Of a DNA stretch of 64,000 bases, positions 47,772 through 58,010 are shown piece after piece. The translations under genes and the position numbers were made by a program. Each line of letters opens with the position of its first letter. Within the stretch, counting starts at the first letter, position 1. The DNA comes from Nocardia lijiangensis NBRC 108240 (GTDB lineage: Bacteria; Actinomycetota; Actinomycetes; Mycobacteriales; Mycobacteriaceae): NCBI RefSeq assembly GCF_001613045.1, contig NZ_BDBP01000040.1, positions 21,882 through 85,881 of the forward strand, in the 5' to 3' direction. Below the pieces are notes generated by a model. The model had not been told where the DNA came from and ran no database searches. It saw only the letters and a list, made by a program, of their open reading frames with translations.

Positions 47772-48131
47772 ATGACCAAGCCGGTTGTCGAATTTCAGGC
47801 GGGCCCCGCGCCCACCGAGCTCGTGATCAAGGACCTTGTCGTGGGCGAGGGCAAGGAGGCCGTCGCTGGCGGCACCGTCGAGGTGCACTACGTCGGTGTC
47901 GAATTCGACAGCGGCGAGGAATTCGATTCGTCGTGGAGCCGTGGCGAATCCATCAGCTTCCCGCTGCGCGGCCTGATCCAGGGCTGGCAGGACGGCATCC
48001 CCGGCATGAAGGTCGGCGGTCGTCGCCAGCTCACCATCCCGCCGCAGCTCGCCTACGGCCCGGCAGGTGCGGGACACCACCTCGCTGGCAAGACCCTGGT
48101 CTTCGTGATCGACCTGCTGAACGCGAACTGA
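47772..48131 (+). CDS. FKBP-type peptidyl-prolyl cis-trans isomerase
   Basis: 119 residues, a single cytosolic FKBP domain: GTVEVHYVGVEFDSGEEFDSSWSRGESISFPL, LIQGWQDGIPGMKVGGRRQLTIPPQLAYG and KTLVFVIDLL. The conserved Tyr, Phe, Asp and Trp of the ligand pocket are visible. No signal peptide. AAGGAGATAG precedes the ATG. It is probably co-transcribed with gltA; a strong terminator follows. Confidence 0.93.
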   Translation: MTKPVVEFQAGPAPTELVIKDLVVGEGKEAVAGGTVEVHYVGVEFDSGEEFDSSWSRGESISFPLRGLIQGWQDGIPGMKVGGRRQLTIPPQLAYGPAGAGHHLAGKTLVFVIDLLNAN

Positions 48132-48149
48132 TCAGCTGACTACCCGATC

Positions 48150-48179
48150 GTGGCCCGCACTCCCCGGAGTGCGGGCCAC
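48150..48179. terminator. Terminator after the FKBP gene
   Basis: GTGGCCCGCACTCC and GGAGTGCGGGCCAC form a near-perfect stem with a CC-centred loop. Confidence 0.9.
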
Positions 48180-48378
48180 AGTCGTCTTCGGGGGAATTGG
48201 ATGGAACCAGAACGGGTTCCGTTGCGTCGAAGTTGGTGTGGGCATTGTTCGGCGCCGTCGGCCCTCGTCCGAGGGGGACCGCCGCCGCATGCTCTCCGGC
48301 CCACACCGATCGGTCGGATCTGCGGTGGGGGTATTGGATATAGTCGCCGGGAAACCTAGGCCGCGGAGGGGAAGCAGG

Positions 48379-48972
48379 GTGAGCATGCGAGCGATGAAGA
48401 AGGCCGTGCTGTTGGTGGGGGTGCTTGCGGCGGGGGTTGGGTTGGCGGGGTGTGGGGGGTCTACCGAAGGGGAGGCGCGGCCTTCCGGTGGTGTTACGAG
48501 CAGTGCGGCAACGGGTTCGGGGTTGGCTGTGGATGTGCCCACGAGTTACAACCCATGTACGGATGTGCCTGAGAGCGTTCTGAGTTCGGAACGGTTGGTG
48601 AAGGGAGTCGCGGACAACAAGGCGAATGCCGATGGGCCGGATGGTATCAAGTGGAGGGGATGTCGGTGGGTTCAGTCGAACGGATATGCCGTGAGCATCC
48701 AGGTAACCAACATGACTATTCCGTTCGTTCGCGAGCACTACTTCAATGACGTACGCGAACTCGCGATAGCGGGTCGCCCCGCAATCACTGCACGGCGAAG
48801 TGATACACGCAGCAGTGAGGTTTGCAGCATCAATGTAGAGATGAGAGGTGGCACGTTGGAGTTTCATCTCGACAATCCGCCGTCTCGTCGAGAAACAGGA
48901 CGTATCGACACCTGCCAGTTGGGACTTGTCCTCGCCGAGAAGGTCGTTCCTACGCTGCCTACCGGCGCGTGA
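48379..48972 (+). CDS. DUF3558 lipoprotein
   Basis: 197 residues. Signal peptide (KKAVLLVGVLAAGVGLAG) ending in the lipobox LAGC. The mature domain has NPCTDVPESVLSSERLV, GCRWVQSNGYAVSIQVTNMT and VCSINVEMRGG, the DUF3558 pattern with conserved Cys. GTG at 48379 follows GGAGGGGAA; an ATG lies two codons on. The gene is less GC-rich at third positions than its neighbours, with many G- and T-ending codons, suggesting acquisition by transfer. It heads a four-gene unit with type VII-related products. In other actinobacteria DUF3558 lipoproteins often accompany such sets. Confidence 0.78.
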   Translation: MSMRAMKKAVLLVGVLAAGVGLAGCGGSTEGEARPSGGVTSSAATGSGLAVDVPTSYNPCTDVPESVLSSERLVKGVADNKANADGPDGIKWRGCRWVQSNGYAVSIQVTNMTIPFVREHYFNDVRELAIAGRPAITARRSDTRSSEVCSINVEMRGGTLEFHLDNPPSRRETGRIDTCQLGLVLAEKVVPTLPTGA

Positions 48973-49018
48973 GCGCAGATATCAATGGGGAGATCGCACA
49001 GGGAGGGAAGAGAACGGC

Positions 49019-49510
49019 ATGACGGAAAGTGCGCGGCCTATCGCGAACCTGATCACCGAAGCCCGGGAGGGACGGCTGACGCTGCGGATCGAACCGGAGG
49101 AGTTCGTCTACATCGATCGTGATTGCGAACGGTTCAAATTGCTGATCCAGTCGATGCAGGACGAGGCGCAAGCAATTTCGGAAATCGAGAAGAAGCAGTG
49201 GGGAATCGGTGCCGACAACACGATTCTGACCTCGGCGCAGACGCTGGTCGATCGGTTCCGTACGAAAGGCAAGGGTTCCGATAACAGTATCCATGCAGTC
49301 TTGGAATCGCATTACAAGATCGTCGACGATATCCAGACCTTGCATCGCGAAATCCGTCAGCGCTACGAACAGGCGGACGCAGATTTCGCGCGCCGCGTGA
49401 GCGCAATCATCGAGCGCCTCCCCGAGCAGGTGACACCGATCGATCCTGCCGTGAGCCAACCCGGGGTTGGCCACCCTGAAGTACTTGCGCCGCAAGGAAC
49501 ACCGTCGTGA
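49019..49510 (+). CDS. Helical protein of an ESX-associated unit, unknown function
   Basis: 163 residues, almost all alpha-helical: EARQGR-like start (NLITEAREGRLTLRIEPEEF), DRDCERFKLLIQSMQDEAQAI, KKQWGIG and HYKIVDDIQTLHREIRQRYEQAD. Length and helical-hairpin character with a central Trp-Gly recall WXG100-superfamily or T7SS partner proteins, but no exact motif fits. No signal peptide. GGAGGGAAG precedes the ATG. Its stop overlaps the next start (GTGA), so it is translationally coupled to the WXG/PPE-like gene and may be its partner. Confidence 0.6.
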   Translation: MTESARPIANLITEAREGRLTLRIEPEEFVYIDRDCERFKLLIQSMQDEAQAISEIEKKQWGIGADNTILTSAQTLVDRFRTKGKGSDNSIHAVLESHYKIVDDIQTLHREIRQRYEQADADFARRVSAIIERLPEQVTPIDPAVSQPGVGHPEVLAPQGTPS

Positions 49511-50661
49511 ACGAGAACGAACCCACACGCATCACCGATGGTGGCGAGCGCCCGAAGAGACTCAAGCACGTCGATATCAGCGGCGCGTTCAATCCGCTTC
49601 AGCCGACGCTCGCCCACGACATCGCGGGCCGCTACAAGAACCTCGCCACACAGTGGGAAGCAGGCGTCGAAGTCTTCTACTCCAGCATCAAGAAATCGAT
49701 CGACGGCGCCTGGGAAGGCAATGCCGCCGACAAGGCTCTGGACGCGATCAAGCGCTACACCCAGTCCGCGCAAGATCTGACCACCCCTCTCACCAACCTC
49801 GGCGCCCGAGTCGGGGAAGCCGCCCAAGCCATCACCGAAACCAACAACCGCCTCCCCGACCCCGTCGAAGAAAAACCGTGGTGGCACAAGGATTCCTGGC
49901 CCTGGGTCGGCACGAACCGCGACGGTGTGATCGAAGACCGCCAAGAGGAAGCCCAGGCGGTCATGAAGGACTACTACGTCACGCCGTTCGTCAATCTCGA
50001 CGGCAAGATCCCGGTACTGCCGCAACCGATCGATCCCACCAACCCGCTCGACATCTCGCAGCCCACCAAGGACAACGGCAACGGCAACGGCAACGGGAAT
50101 GGGAACGGCAACGGCAACGGGGCGGGTGTGAACAACGGCGACGATCCGAAGACCACCGACGACCCCACCACGGAGGAGCCGGGGACCGAGGAAGACCCGA
50201 CCGACGAGTCGACCACCGACGACACCTCGACCGATCCGAGTTCGACGGACACCACGCCGAGTTCGACGACCCCGACCGGTACCGATCCCACCAAGCCCGG
50301 CGCCAATCAGCCGACCGTGCCCGCGGGCACCAACCCGGCGGGTGTACCGGGCGGCCCGGGGCCCGGCGCTCCCGGGCCGGGTACCGGGACGCCGTCGCCG
50401 GGGCGAGGCATTCCCGGTGTCCTGGGCACCCCTGGCACGAATCCGGCCGCAGCCGCGGCGGCCGCGTCCTCCCCGGGCCGCGGTATGGCGGGCATGCCCG
50501 GCATGGGCGGGCTCGGTGCGCGCCCCGGCGGTAAGTCCGAGGACGACGCCGACCACAAGATTCCGGATTACTTGATCACCATGGAGAACACCGAGGAGTT
50601 GCTCGGTGAGATGCCGAAGACGGTGCCGGGCGGCGTGATCGGCGACCATCCCGTCGAGTAG
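49507..50661 (+). CDS. WXG/PPE-like ESX substrate with Asn-Gly and Pro/Gly-rich tail
   Basis: 384 residues. Residues 1-120 are helical with GAWEGNAADKALDAIKRY, a WXG-type turn, so the N-terminal domain resembles WXG100/PPE-like proteins of type VII secretion. The middle is low complexity: eight Asn-Gly pairs (from an AACGGC repeat at about 50080-50120), then Thr/Asp/Ser/Pro-rich and Pro/Gly/Ala-rich stretches. The C-terminus IPDYLITMENTEELLGEMP is a compact motif remembered from Nocardia and Rhodococcus ESX-linked proteins. Probably exported. Coupled upstream (GTGA); the EspG-type gene follows. Confidence 0.65.
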   Translation: MNENEPTRITDGGERPKRLKHVDISGAFNPLQPTLAHDIAGRYKNLATQWEAGVEVFYSSIKKSIDGAWEGNAADKALDAIKRYTQSAQDLTTPLTNLGARVGEAAQAITETNNRLPDPVEEKPWWHKDSWPWVGTNRDGVIEDRQEEAQAVMKDYYVTPFVNLDGKIPVLPQPIDPTNPLDISQPTKDNGNGNGNGNGNGNGNGAGVNNGDDPKTTDDPTTEEPGTEEDPTDESTTDDTSTDPSSTDTTPSSTTPTGTDPTKPGANQPTVPAGTNPAGVPGGPGPGAPGPGTGTPSPGRGIPGVLGTPGTNPAAAAAAASSPGRGMAGMPGMGGLGARPGGKSEDDADHKIPDYLITMENTEELLGEMPKTVPGGVIGDHPVE

Positions 50662-50752
50662 TCCGCCGAGCGAACCGACCGCGCGCGAGGAGAGCCGCGC
50701 GCGGACGGCGCGTCACGCCCCCGACGACCAGCACGACGGAACGGACCCAACG

Positions 50753-51544
50753 ATGCCCGAATGGAACTGGGACGCAGAAGATTTCGCAGCGCTCTGGTAC
50801 AGCGACGCCAACGACCGGTTCCCACGCCCGCTGAAGTACCTCAGCCGTTTCGCCGTGCAGAACGATTTCGATCAACACCGTCTCGGGGTGCGGGCCCGTT
50901 ACTCGCGCGACGAGCTGGAGGAGATCGAGTTCGCGATGCACACGCTGTCCACCTCGGACATGCGCATCGAAATCCTCGGTGGCTCTCGCAAACACAAGAA
51001 CAGCACGGGCGACGTCAAGCAGTACCGCATCCTCGGTGCGCGCAATTTCTCGCACGCGGTGGTCGCGTTCCAGACCGTCCTCGGCGACGAAAACGGCCCC
51101 ATCCGGTTGCGGACCTGCGGCCCGGAATCGCTTGCGGCCCAGCTCGTGCGGTCCATCCCGCCGTGCCAGCCGGGCAAACAGCCGCCCGCCACCTTCCATC
51201 CGGGCGACCTGCGCCCGAACCGGGACACCTACCTGCAGGACAATGCCCGCAACACCCCGCGCGAGCAGTATCAGCGCCTGCTCGGCCGGGCCGCCAATGG
51301 CGGGGGCTCGGCCGGCCTGCGCGTCGGTCCGCTGCACACCCGGCCCGACGCCGTGAATACGTTGCAGTGGTACGACATTTCCGACGACGGTCGCTACACC
51401 GAGGTCCGCGCCCAGCACATCAGCGTGCGGCCGACGAATCCCGCCGATCTCGCGGCCTTGTTCACGAAGTGGATCGACGGCGCCGTGCAGCGACTGCGGG
51501 ACGCCGAGGACGAACGTCTCGACGACCCACGCCGGCCTGCGTAG
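50753..51544 (+). CDS. EspG family type VII secretion chaperone-like protein
   Basis: 263 residues. The N-terminus WNWDAEDFAALWYSDANDRFP is the EspG hallmark, followed by FAMHTLSTSDMRIEILGG and QYRILGARNFSHAVVAFQ. The late segment DISDDGRYTEVRAQHISVRPTNPADLAALF matches the C-terminal beta part. EspG proteins bind PE-PPE or related substrates in the cytosol and deliver them to the ESX machinery. Its neighbour at 49507 is the likely client. No ESX core genes (EccA-E, MycP) lie in the window, so it must rely on a system elsewhere. Confidence 0.7.
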   Translation: MPEWNWDAEDFAALWYSDANDRFPRPLKYLSRFAVQNDFDQHRLGVRARYSRDELEEIEFAMHTLSTSDMRIEILGGSRKHKNSTGDVKQYRILGARNFSHAVVAFQTVLGDENGPIRLRTCGPESLAAQLVRSIPPCQPGKQPPATFHPGDLRPNRDTYLQDNARNTPREQYQRLLGRAANGGGSAGLRVGPLHTRPDAVNTLQWYDISDDGRYTEVRAQHISVRPTNPADLAALFTKWIDGAVQRLRDAEDERLDDPRRPA

Positions 51545-51553
51545 GGGCCGCGC

Positions 51554-52726
51554 TCACTCGCGGACGATCTCGACCGGGTCGGTGAGCGCGAGCGCGATGG
51601 CGGACTGCTGGGTGGTGCTGCGCATCGGGAGGGCGTCCATGGCCTTGCCGGTCTGCGTGTTGAGGTTGGTCACGATCTGCTGGAGCTGGGTGACCCCGCC
51701 GGTGAGCTGGCTGATCGCGTCCACCAGTTGCGCGCCGCCCTGTTCGGCGAGCTGGGGGAGGCCCTCCGCGAGCTCGGCGCCTTCGTTCAGCTGGGCGCTG
51801 GCGGACTGCAGGCGGCCGACGACGGTGCGCAGCAGGGTGCCGAGGTCGGTGTTCGGGTCGACGGCGCCGCCGACGAGCAGGTCGAGACCCTCCAGCTGGG
51901 AGCCCGCCTGACCCGAAACAGCGCGTAGCGCATCGAGTTTGCCGATGATGTCGGCCAGCGCGGGATCGTTGGCGAAGGGCAGCGCGCGCAGCAGCGGCAG
52001 GATCTGGTCGAGGCCGGTGCTGACGGTGCCCGCGGTCTGCTGCACCTGTGCGATCGTGATCCCGGTCGAATCCAGCGCTTCGGCAAGCTGATTCGCCTGC
52101 ACCGCCGCGCCGTCCACGGTGTCGTTGAGCATGGCGATGGCCGAAGTCAGTTGCGCGGAGCCCTCTTTCGCGAACTCCAGGAAGCCGAGGAGCTGGTCGG
52201 CGCCCGCGCTGAACTGATCCGCGCCCGAGGCCGCGGCGTTCACCCCGGCGCTGAGCAGCTGGGCGGTGAACTGCACTCCGGTGAGCTGGCTGCGAGCCTG
52301 GGCGACGGCGGCCAGCGCCGCGTCCACGCCGGTCGCGCCGATGCGATGCGTCACCGCCTGGACGGCGCCGTTCACCAGATCGCCGTCGGCGTTGTCGTGC
52401 GCGGCGACGGTGACGATGGCGCGCTGCGGTTGCGGACCGGCCAGCGTGCCCATGGACTCGGTGAGATCGGCGGGCAGCGTGATCACGGCCGCGTAGTCGT
52501 CGGCGTTCGCCTCGCCCGGTTTCGCCATGGTCCACTCGTAGCCCGCGCCGTTCTGCTCCAGCGCCTGCACGATGCGCGCCCCTGTCGGCCCGGTGTCGGC
52601 GTTGACCAGGGCGATTCCCGACGGCGCCGACCCGGGGCCCGCGCAGGCGGTGAGAGCACCTCCGATCGCTCCTGCGGTGACGATCCCAATGGCGAGCAGG
52701 GCCCAGCGGCCGCGATGTCCGATCAC
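51554..52726 (-). CDS. Lipoprotein with YhgE/Pip-like heptad repeats
   Basis: 390 residues. Signal peptide with lipobox ALTAC. The first domain (GIALVNADTGPTGARIVQALEQNGAGYEW, DDYAAVITLPADLTESM) resembles the extracellular N-terminal domain of YhgE/Pip. The rest is repetitive helix with Leu-x-x-Gly heptads (GADQLLGFLEFAKEGSAQLTSA, GLPQLAEQGGAQLVDAISQLTGG). The transmembrane C-terminal of YhgE is missing. It lies downstream of prrB on the same strand (192 bp). Role unknown; possibly linked to cell-envelope stress. TAGGGT eight bases before the GTG. Confidence 0.7.
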   Translation of the reverse strand: MIGHRGRWALLAIGIVTAGAIGGALTACAGPGSAPSGIALVNADTGPTGARIVQALEQNGAGYEWTMAKPGEANADDYAAVITLPADLTESMGTLAGPQPQRAIVTVAAHDNADGDLVNGAVQAVTHRIGATGVDAALAAVAQARSQLTGVQFTAQLLSAGVNAAASGADQFSAGADQLLGFLEFAKEGSAQLTSAIAMLNDTVDGAAVQANQLAEALDSTGITIAQVQQTAGTVSTGLDQILPLLRALPFANDPALADIIGKLDALRAVSGQAGSQLEGLDLLVGGAVDPNTDLGTLLRTVVGRLQSASAQLNEGAELAEGLPQLAEQGGAQLVDAISQLTGGVTQLQQIVTNLNTQTGKAMDALPMRSTTQQSAIALALTDPVEIVRE

Positions 52727-52918
52727 GACTACCGACCCTATGGATCGCCGCTAACGGCTCCTTTGGCGTTTCTCTGAGAGTTCGGTAAGGGCGCACGGGT
52801 TTTCGTTGCGCTCGATCGCACACCCGCGATGCGCGCCAGGGTGCTCAGAGCTCGAACCCTTCCGCACCCCGGGCACCGCCCGCCTCCCGCCGATCAGCGA
52901 GACTTCGAATAGCCCAGC

Positions 52919-54316
52919 TCAGCGGACGCGGGGCCCGTTGGGCGTGACCTGATCGCCTGTCCGATGCCGCTCCGGCAGGTCGAGGACCAAACGCGCCCCG
53001 CCGAGGGGACTGTCCTCGAAGTAGGCCCGCCCGCCGTGCAATTGGGCTTGCTGGGCGACCAGCGCCAGGCCGAGCCCGGAGCCGCCCTTGCTCGCCTGGC
53101 TGCCACGGTAGAACCTGGCGAAGACAGCGGCGCGTTCCTCGACCGGAATGCCGCGCCCGTTGTCGTCGACGGCGATCACGATGTGGCCCTGCGGCGTCCG
53201 ATGCGCCGAGACCAGCGCCTCGGTGGCCCTGCCGTGCTTCACCGAGTTGGCGAGGGCGTTGTCCACCGCGAGGCGCAGGCCCGCGGGCAGGCCGCGGGTC
53301 ACCAGTTCGGCGTCGGTCTCGATGCGCACGGTCAGACCGGGGAAGTGGCGCATGGCGTCGTGCGCGGCTTGGTCGCACAGGTCGCCGACATCGGTGTCCA
53401 CGTGGTCGCGTTCGTTGGTGAGATCGCCGGTGGCCAGCCGTTCCAGCGCGGCCAGCGTTGTCTCCACCCGGCCCTGGCTGCGTTGCAGGTCGGCGAGGAT
53501 CTCCGCGCGCTGCGCCTCGTCCAGGTCGAGGGTGCGCAACACCTCCAGATCGGTGCGCATGGCGGTGAGCGGGGTGCGCAGTTCGTGGGCGGAGACGGCG
53601 GCGAAATCGCGCGCGGTCTCCAGCGCGGCCGCGGTCTCCTCCTGCGCCTGGTCCACCCGCTGCAGCATGCGGTTCACCGCGTCGGCCAGTTCCTCGGCCT
53701 CGCTCATGCCCTTGCCGTCGACCGGTGATTGCGGATTGTCGGGATCGGGGAAGGCGCTGCGGGCGCCGACCTGACTGGTGAGGTCGACGATCGGCCGTAC
53801 CGCGCGGCCCGCGAGCAACCAGCCGAGCGCGCCCGCGGCCGCCACCGCGAGCAGCGCGCCGCCCATCACCCAGCGCTGCTGCTCGGCCGTGGCGCGGGCC
53901 GCTTCGTCGGCCGGAATGCCCAGGGAGACAGTGCGATTCGGGGGCTGGTTCTCGGTGGTGGTGAGCACCCGGTACGGGACGTCGCCCACCGTGACGGTGC
54001 GCGATCCGGTGGACAGGTCGGGGAGCTGGACCGGGCTGCTCGCCACCAGAGAACCGCTGTCGCGCACCGTGATCGCCATGTCGTCGTTGAGTCCGGTCAG
54101 CCCGAGCACGCCCACCGCGATCACCGGGTCGAGCAGGACCAGGCGGGATGCGACCGAGAGTTGCTGGTCGCTCTGCTGCAGATTGGTGCGCTCGATGGCC
54201 TGCACGGTGATCGCGCTCAGTGCGGTCACGATGATGACGGCGCCCGCCGCTGCCGCACCCGCAACTCGGGTGCGCAGCGAAAAGGTTTTGCGCCCACGTG
54301 TTTTCACGGCGCCCAC
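52919..54316 (-). CDS. prrB: Sensor histidine kinase, PrrB-like
   Basis: 465 residues. Two membrane helices (about 12-34 and 150-172) flank an extracellular sensor of about 110 residues; a HAMP domain follows. Kinase motifs: DFAAVSAHELRTPLTAMRTDLEVL (phospho-His), LRLAVDNALANSVKHG (N-box), AVDDNGRGIPVEERAAVFARFYRG (G1) and GGSGLGLALVAQQAQLHGG (G2). It matches M. tuberculosis PrrB (Rv0902c) along the catalytic part. GTG at 54316 lies 4 bp after the prrA stop. Confidence 0.9.
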   Translation of the reverse strand: MGAVKTRGRKTFSLRTRVAGAAAAGAVIIVTALSAITVQAIERTNLQQSDQQLSVASRLVLLDPVIAVGVLGLTGLNDDMAITVRDSGSLVASSPVQLPDLSTGSRTVTVGDVPYRVLTTTENQPPNRTVSLGIPADEAARATAEQQRWVMGGALLAVAAAGALGWLLAGRAVRPIVDLTSQVGARSAFPDPDNPQSPVDGKGMSEAEELADAVNRMLQRVDQAQEETAAALETARDFAAVSAHELRTPLTAMRTDLEVLRTLDLDEAQRAEILADLQRSQGRVETTLAALERLATGDLTNERDHVDTDVGDLCDQAAHDAMRHFPGLTVRIETDAELVTRGLPAGLRLAVDNALANSVKHGRATEALVSAHRTPQGHIVIAVDDNGRGIPVEERAAVFARFYRGSQASKGGSGLGLALVAQQAQLHGGRAYFEDSPLGGARLVLDLPERHRTGDQVTPNGPRVR

Positions 54317-54320
54317 GGAA

Positions 54321-55031
54321 TCATTTCGGCGCTCGCAGTACGAATCCCACGCCGCGGATGGTGTGCAATAGTCGCGGGGTATCGCCGATTTCGAGTTTGC
54401 GGCGCAGATAACCGACGAAGACGTCCACCACATTGGTGTCGGCGGCGAAGTCGTAGCCCCACACCAATTCCAGCAGACGCTCCCGGCTCAGCACCACGCC
54501 CACATTGCGCGCCAGCGTCGACAGCAGTTCGAATTCCCTTTTGGTGAGCTCGATTTCGGTGCCGTGCAGCAGCGCGCGATACCCGGCGACGTCGATCTCG
54601 AGCGGGCCGACGGTGATGGCGCCGGGGGTGGCGGGGGTGGGGGCGTCGGTGCGGCGGCGCAGTAGCGCGCGGATCCGCGCAACGAGCTCGGCGAGCACGA
54701 AGGGTTTCACCAGGTAGTCGTCGGCGCCGGATTCCAGCCCGGAGATCCGGTCGTCCACCGAGGCGCGGGCGCTGAGTACACAGATGGGCACTTCGTTACC
54801 CATGGCGCGCAGCGCGGTCACCACGCCCGCGCCGTCCAGCACCGGCATGTTCATGTCCAGCACGATGGCGTCGGGGGCGTGCTCGCTCACGCTGCGCAAC
54901 GCCGCGGCGCCGTCCCGGGCGACCAGCACCCGGAACCCGGACAGTCGCAGCCCGCGCTCGACAGAAGCGAGCACGTCCTCGTCGTCATCGACAACGAGGA
55001 CGGTCGGCGTCGAGGGGGTCACGTCGTTCAT
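54321..55031 (-). CDS. prrA: OmpR-type response regulator, PrrA-like
   Basis: 236 residues. Receiver: TVLVVDDDEDVLASVERGL (acidic pair), VLDMNMPVLDG (phospho-Asp), SARASVDDRISGLESGADDYLVKPF (Thr/Ser and Lys). The winged helix follows: LTKREFELLSTLARNVGVVLSRERLLELVWGYDF and VDVFVGYLRRKLE. It partners the PrrB-like kinase. The gene follows the hemophore-like gene by 37 bp on the same strand, so all three may form one unit. CTCA repeats upstream of that unit are candidate binding sites. Confidence 0.92.
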   Translation of the reverse strand: MNDVTPSTPTVLVVDDDEDVLASVERGLRLSGFRVLVARDGAAALRSVSEHAPDAIVLDMNMPVLDGAGVVTALRAMGNEVPICVLSARASVDDRISGLESGADDYLVKPFVLAELVARIRALLRRRTDAPTPATPGAITVGPLEIDVAGYRALLHGTEIELTKREFELLSTLARNVGVVLSRERLLELVWGYDFAADTNVVDVFVGYLRRKLEIGDTPRLLHTIRGVGFVLRAPK

Positions 55032-55068
55032 TCTGCCGGTCCCGGGCGCGGTCGTCGGTAGCGGGCGA

Positions 55069-55455
55069 TCAGTAGTTGTGGCAGGTCGCCGCCACGGTCG
55101 CGATCGTCTCGCGCAGGCTCGCCGCGCGCGGATCGTTCTCCGCGTCGCGGGCGGCTTCCGGGTTCTCCTCGACCATGCGCTGGAAGTCGGCGCGGCGCTG
55201 CTCCACCGGCTGGTCGAAGCGGCGCTGCAGTTCCGCCTTCTGCGACGGGTTCGCGTCGAGCATCGCGGCCAGCTGCGGCGCCTTGTCGTGCAGCGCGGCG
55301 TCGACCTGGGCGAAGGTGCAGTTCGACGTGAGCAGCGGACCGACCAGCTCCGCAGGGTCGGCCGACGCGATCGCCGGGGAAAGGGACATCGCCACCGTGG
55401 CCATGCCGCCCGCGGCGAGCGCGGCAAGACCGGTGCGACGACGGACAGAGTTCAT
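55069..55455 (-). CDS. Hemophore-related secreted protein (heme-binding, Rv0203-like)
   Basis: 128 residues with a signal peptide (LAALAAGGMATVAMSLSPAI, cut near ASA). The mature part is helical: SNCTFAQVDAALHDKAPQLAAML, QRRFDQPVEQRRADFQRMVEENP and SLRETIATVAATCHNY, with two Cys that probably form a disulfide. This is the pattern of the mycobacterial hemophore-like family that binds heme outside the cell. A specific substrate is not shown. GGAGG precedes the ATG. It is co-directional with prrA/prrB, so the two-component system may control heme handling. Confidence 0.75.
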   Translation of the reverse strand: MNSVRRRTGLAALAAGGMATVAMSLSPAIASADPAELVGPLLTSNCTFAQVDAALHDKAPQLAAMLDANPSQKAELQRRFDQPVEQRRADFQRMVEENPEAARDAENDPRAASLRETIATVAATCHNY

Positions 55456-55529
55456 CGAGGGTGCCTCCAATTCTTCGAGGGACGGAGCGAGAGCGCATTC
55501 GACGCTATTGCGCAGCGCTGGCACGCGTG

Positions 55530-55556
55530 TGAGCAATCCCTGAGAAAGCTCTGAGG
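55530..55556 (-). promoter_or_regulatory. Three phased CTCA repeats upstream of the hemophore-prrAB unit
   Basis: On the minus strand CTCAG, CTCAG and CTCAC recur at an 11-bp period (TGAG at 55530, 55541 and 55552 on the plus strand). Helically phased direct repeats are typical sites for OmpR-type regulators, so PrrA autoregulation is possible. Confidence 0.45.
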
Positions 55557-55580
55557 TCCCGGTTCGCCGACGGCGCGGAA

Positions 55581-57686
<2,106 letters not shown>

Positions 57687-57970
57687 CCGTGTGACTCCCT
57701 AGCTCGCCTCGATGCCCGCCTCGATAGATCTGCATGATTGTGGCAGACTTCACGCGACGCCCGGGTGGGTGTCGCGACCTTTGGTTTTGCCTGGAACGGG
57801 CAGGTCAAGGCCCGTGGCTATACTCGATGTCACCCAAGCTGTTATTGATCCGTTAGAATCTGATGTCACTTATTTGGGCCGTCGTAGACGAAGACGCAAT
57901 TTCTCGGCCAGCCGCAGTTCTCGGCCAGCTCCACCCGTCGAGCCAAGCATGCGATTGTGGAGGTTCGCTG
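57687..57970. promoter_or_regulatory. Divergent intergenic region before the conservon
   Basis: No gene. TATACT (57819-57824), a near-perfect -10 box, probably starts the conservon transcript about 150 bases before the upstream ORF. GGAGG at 57959-57963 is the Shine-Dalgarno of that ORF. Otherwise nothing recognised. Confidence 0.45.
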
Positions 57971-58003
57971 ATGGCGCGTGGATGGGGCCAGTTTGGAAAG
58001 TGA
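57971..58003 (+). CDS. 10-codon upstream ORF before the conservon kinase
   Basis: ATG at 57971 preceded by GGAGG with a seven-base spacer, the best Shine-Dalgarno in the region. It encodes MARGWGQFGK and stops at TGA 58001-58003, seven bases before the kinase ATG at 58011, which has no good Shine-Dalgarno of its own. It is out of frame with the kinase. This looks like a short leader for translational coupling or reinitiation. It could also be an accident of GTG 57978 being the true kinase start. Confidence 0.4.
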   Translation: MARGWGQFGK

Positions 58004-58010
58004 GTGGGAG

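Noticed and set aside
46368..48080. 570-codon minus-strand frame over gltA and FKBP
   Set aside because: Antisense shadow of two highly conserved enzymes.
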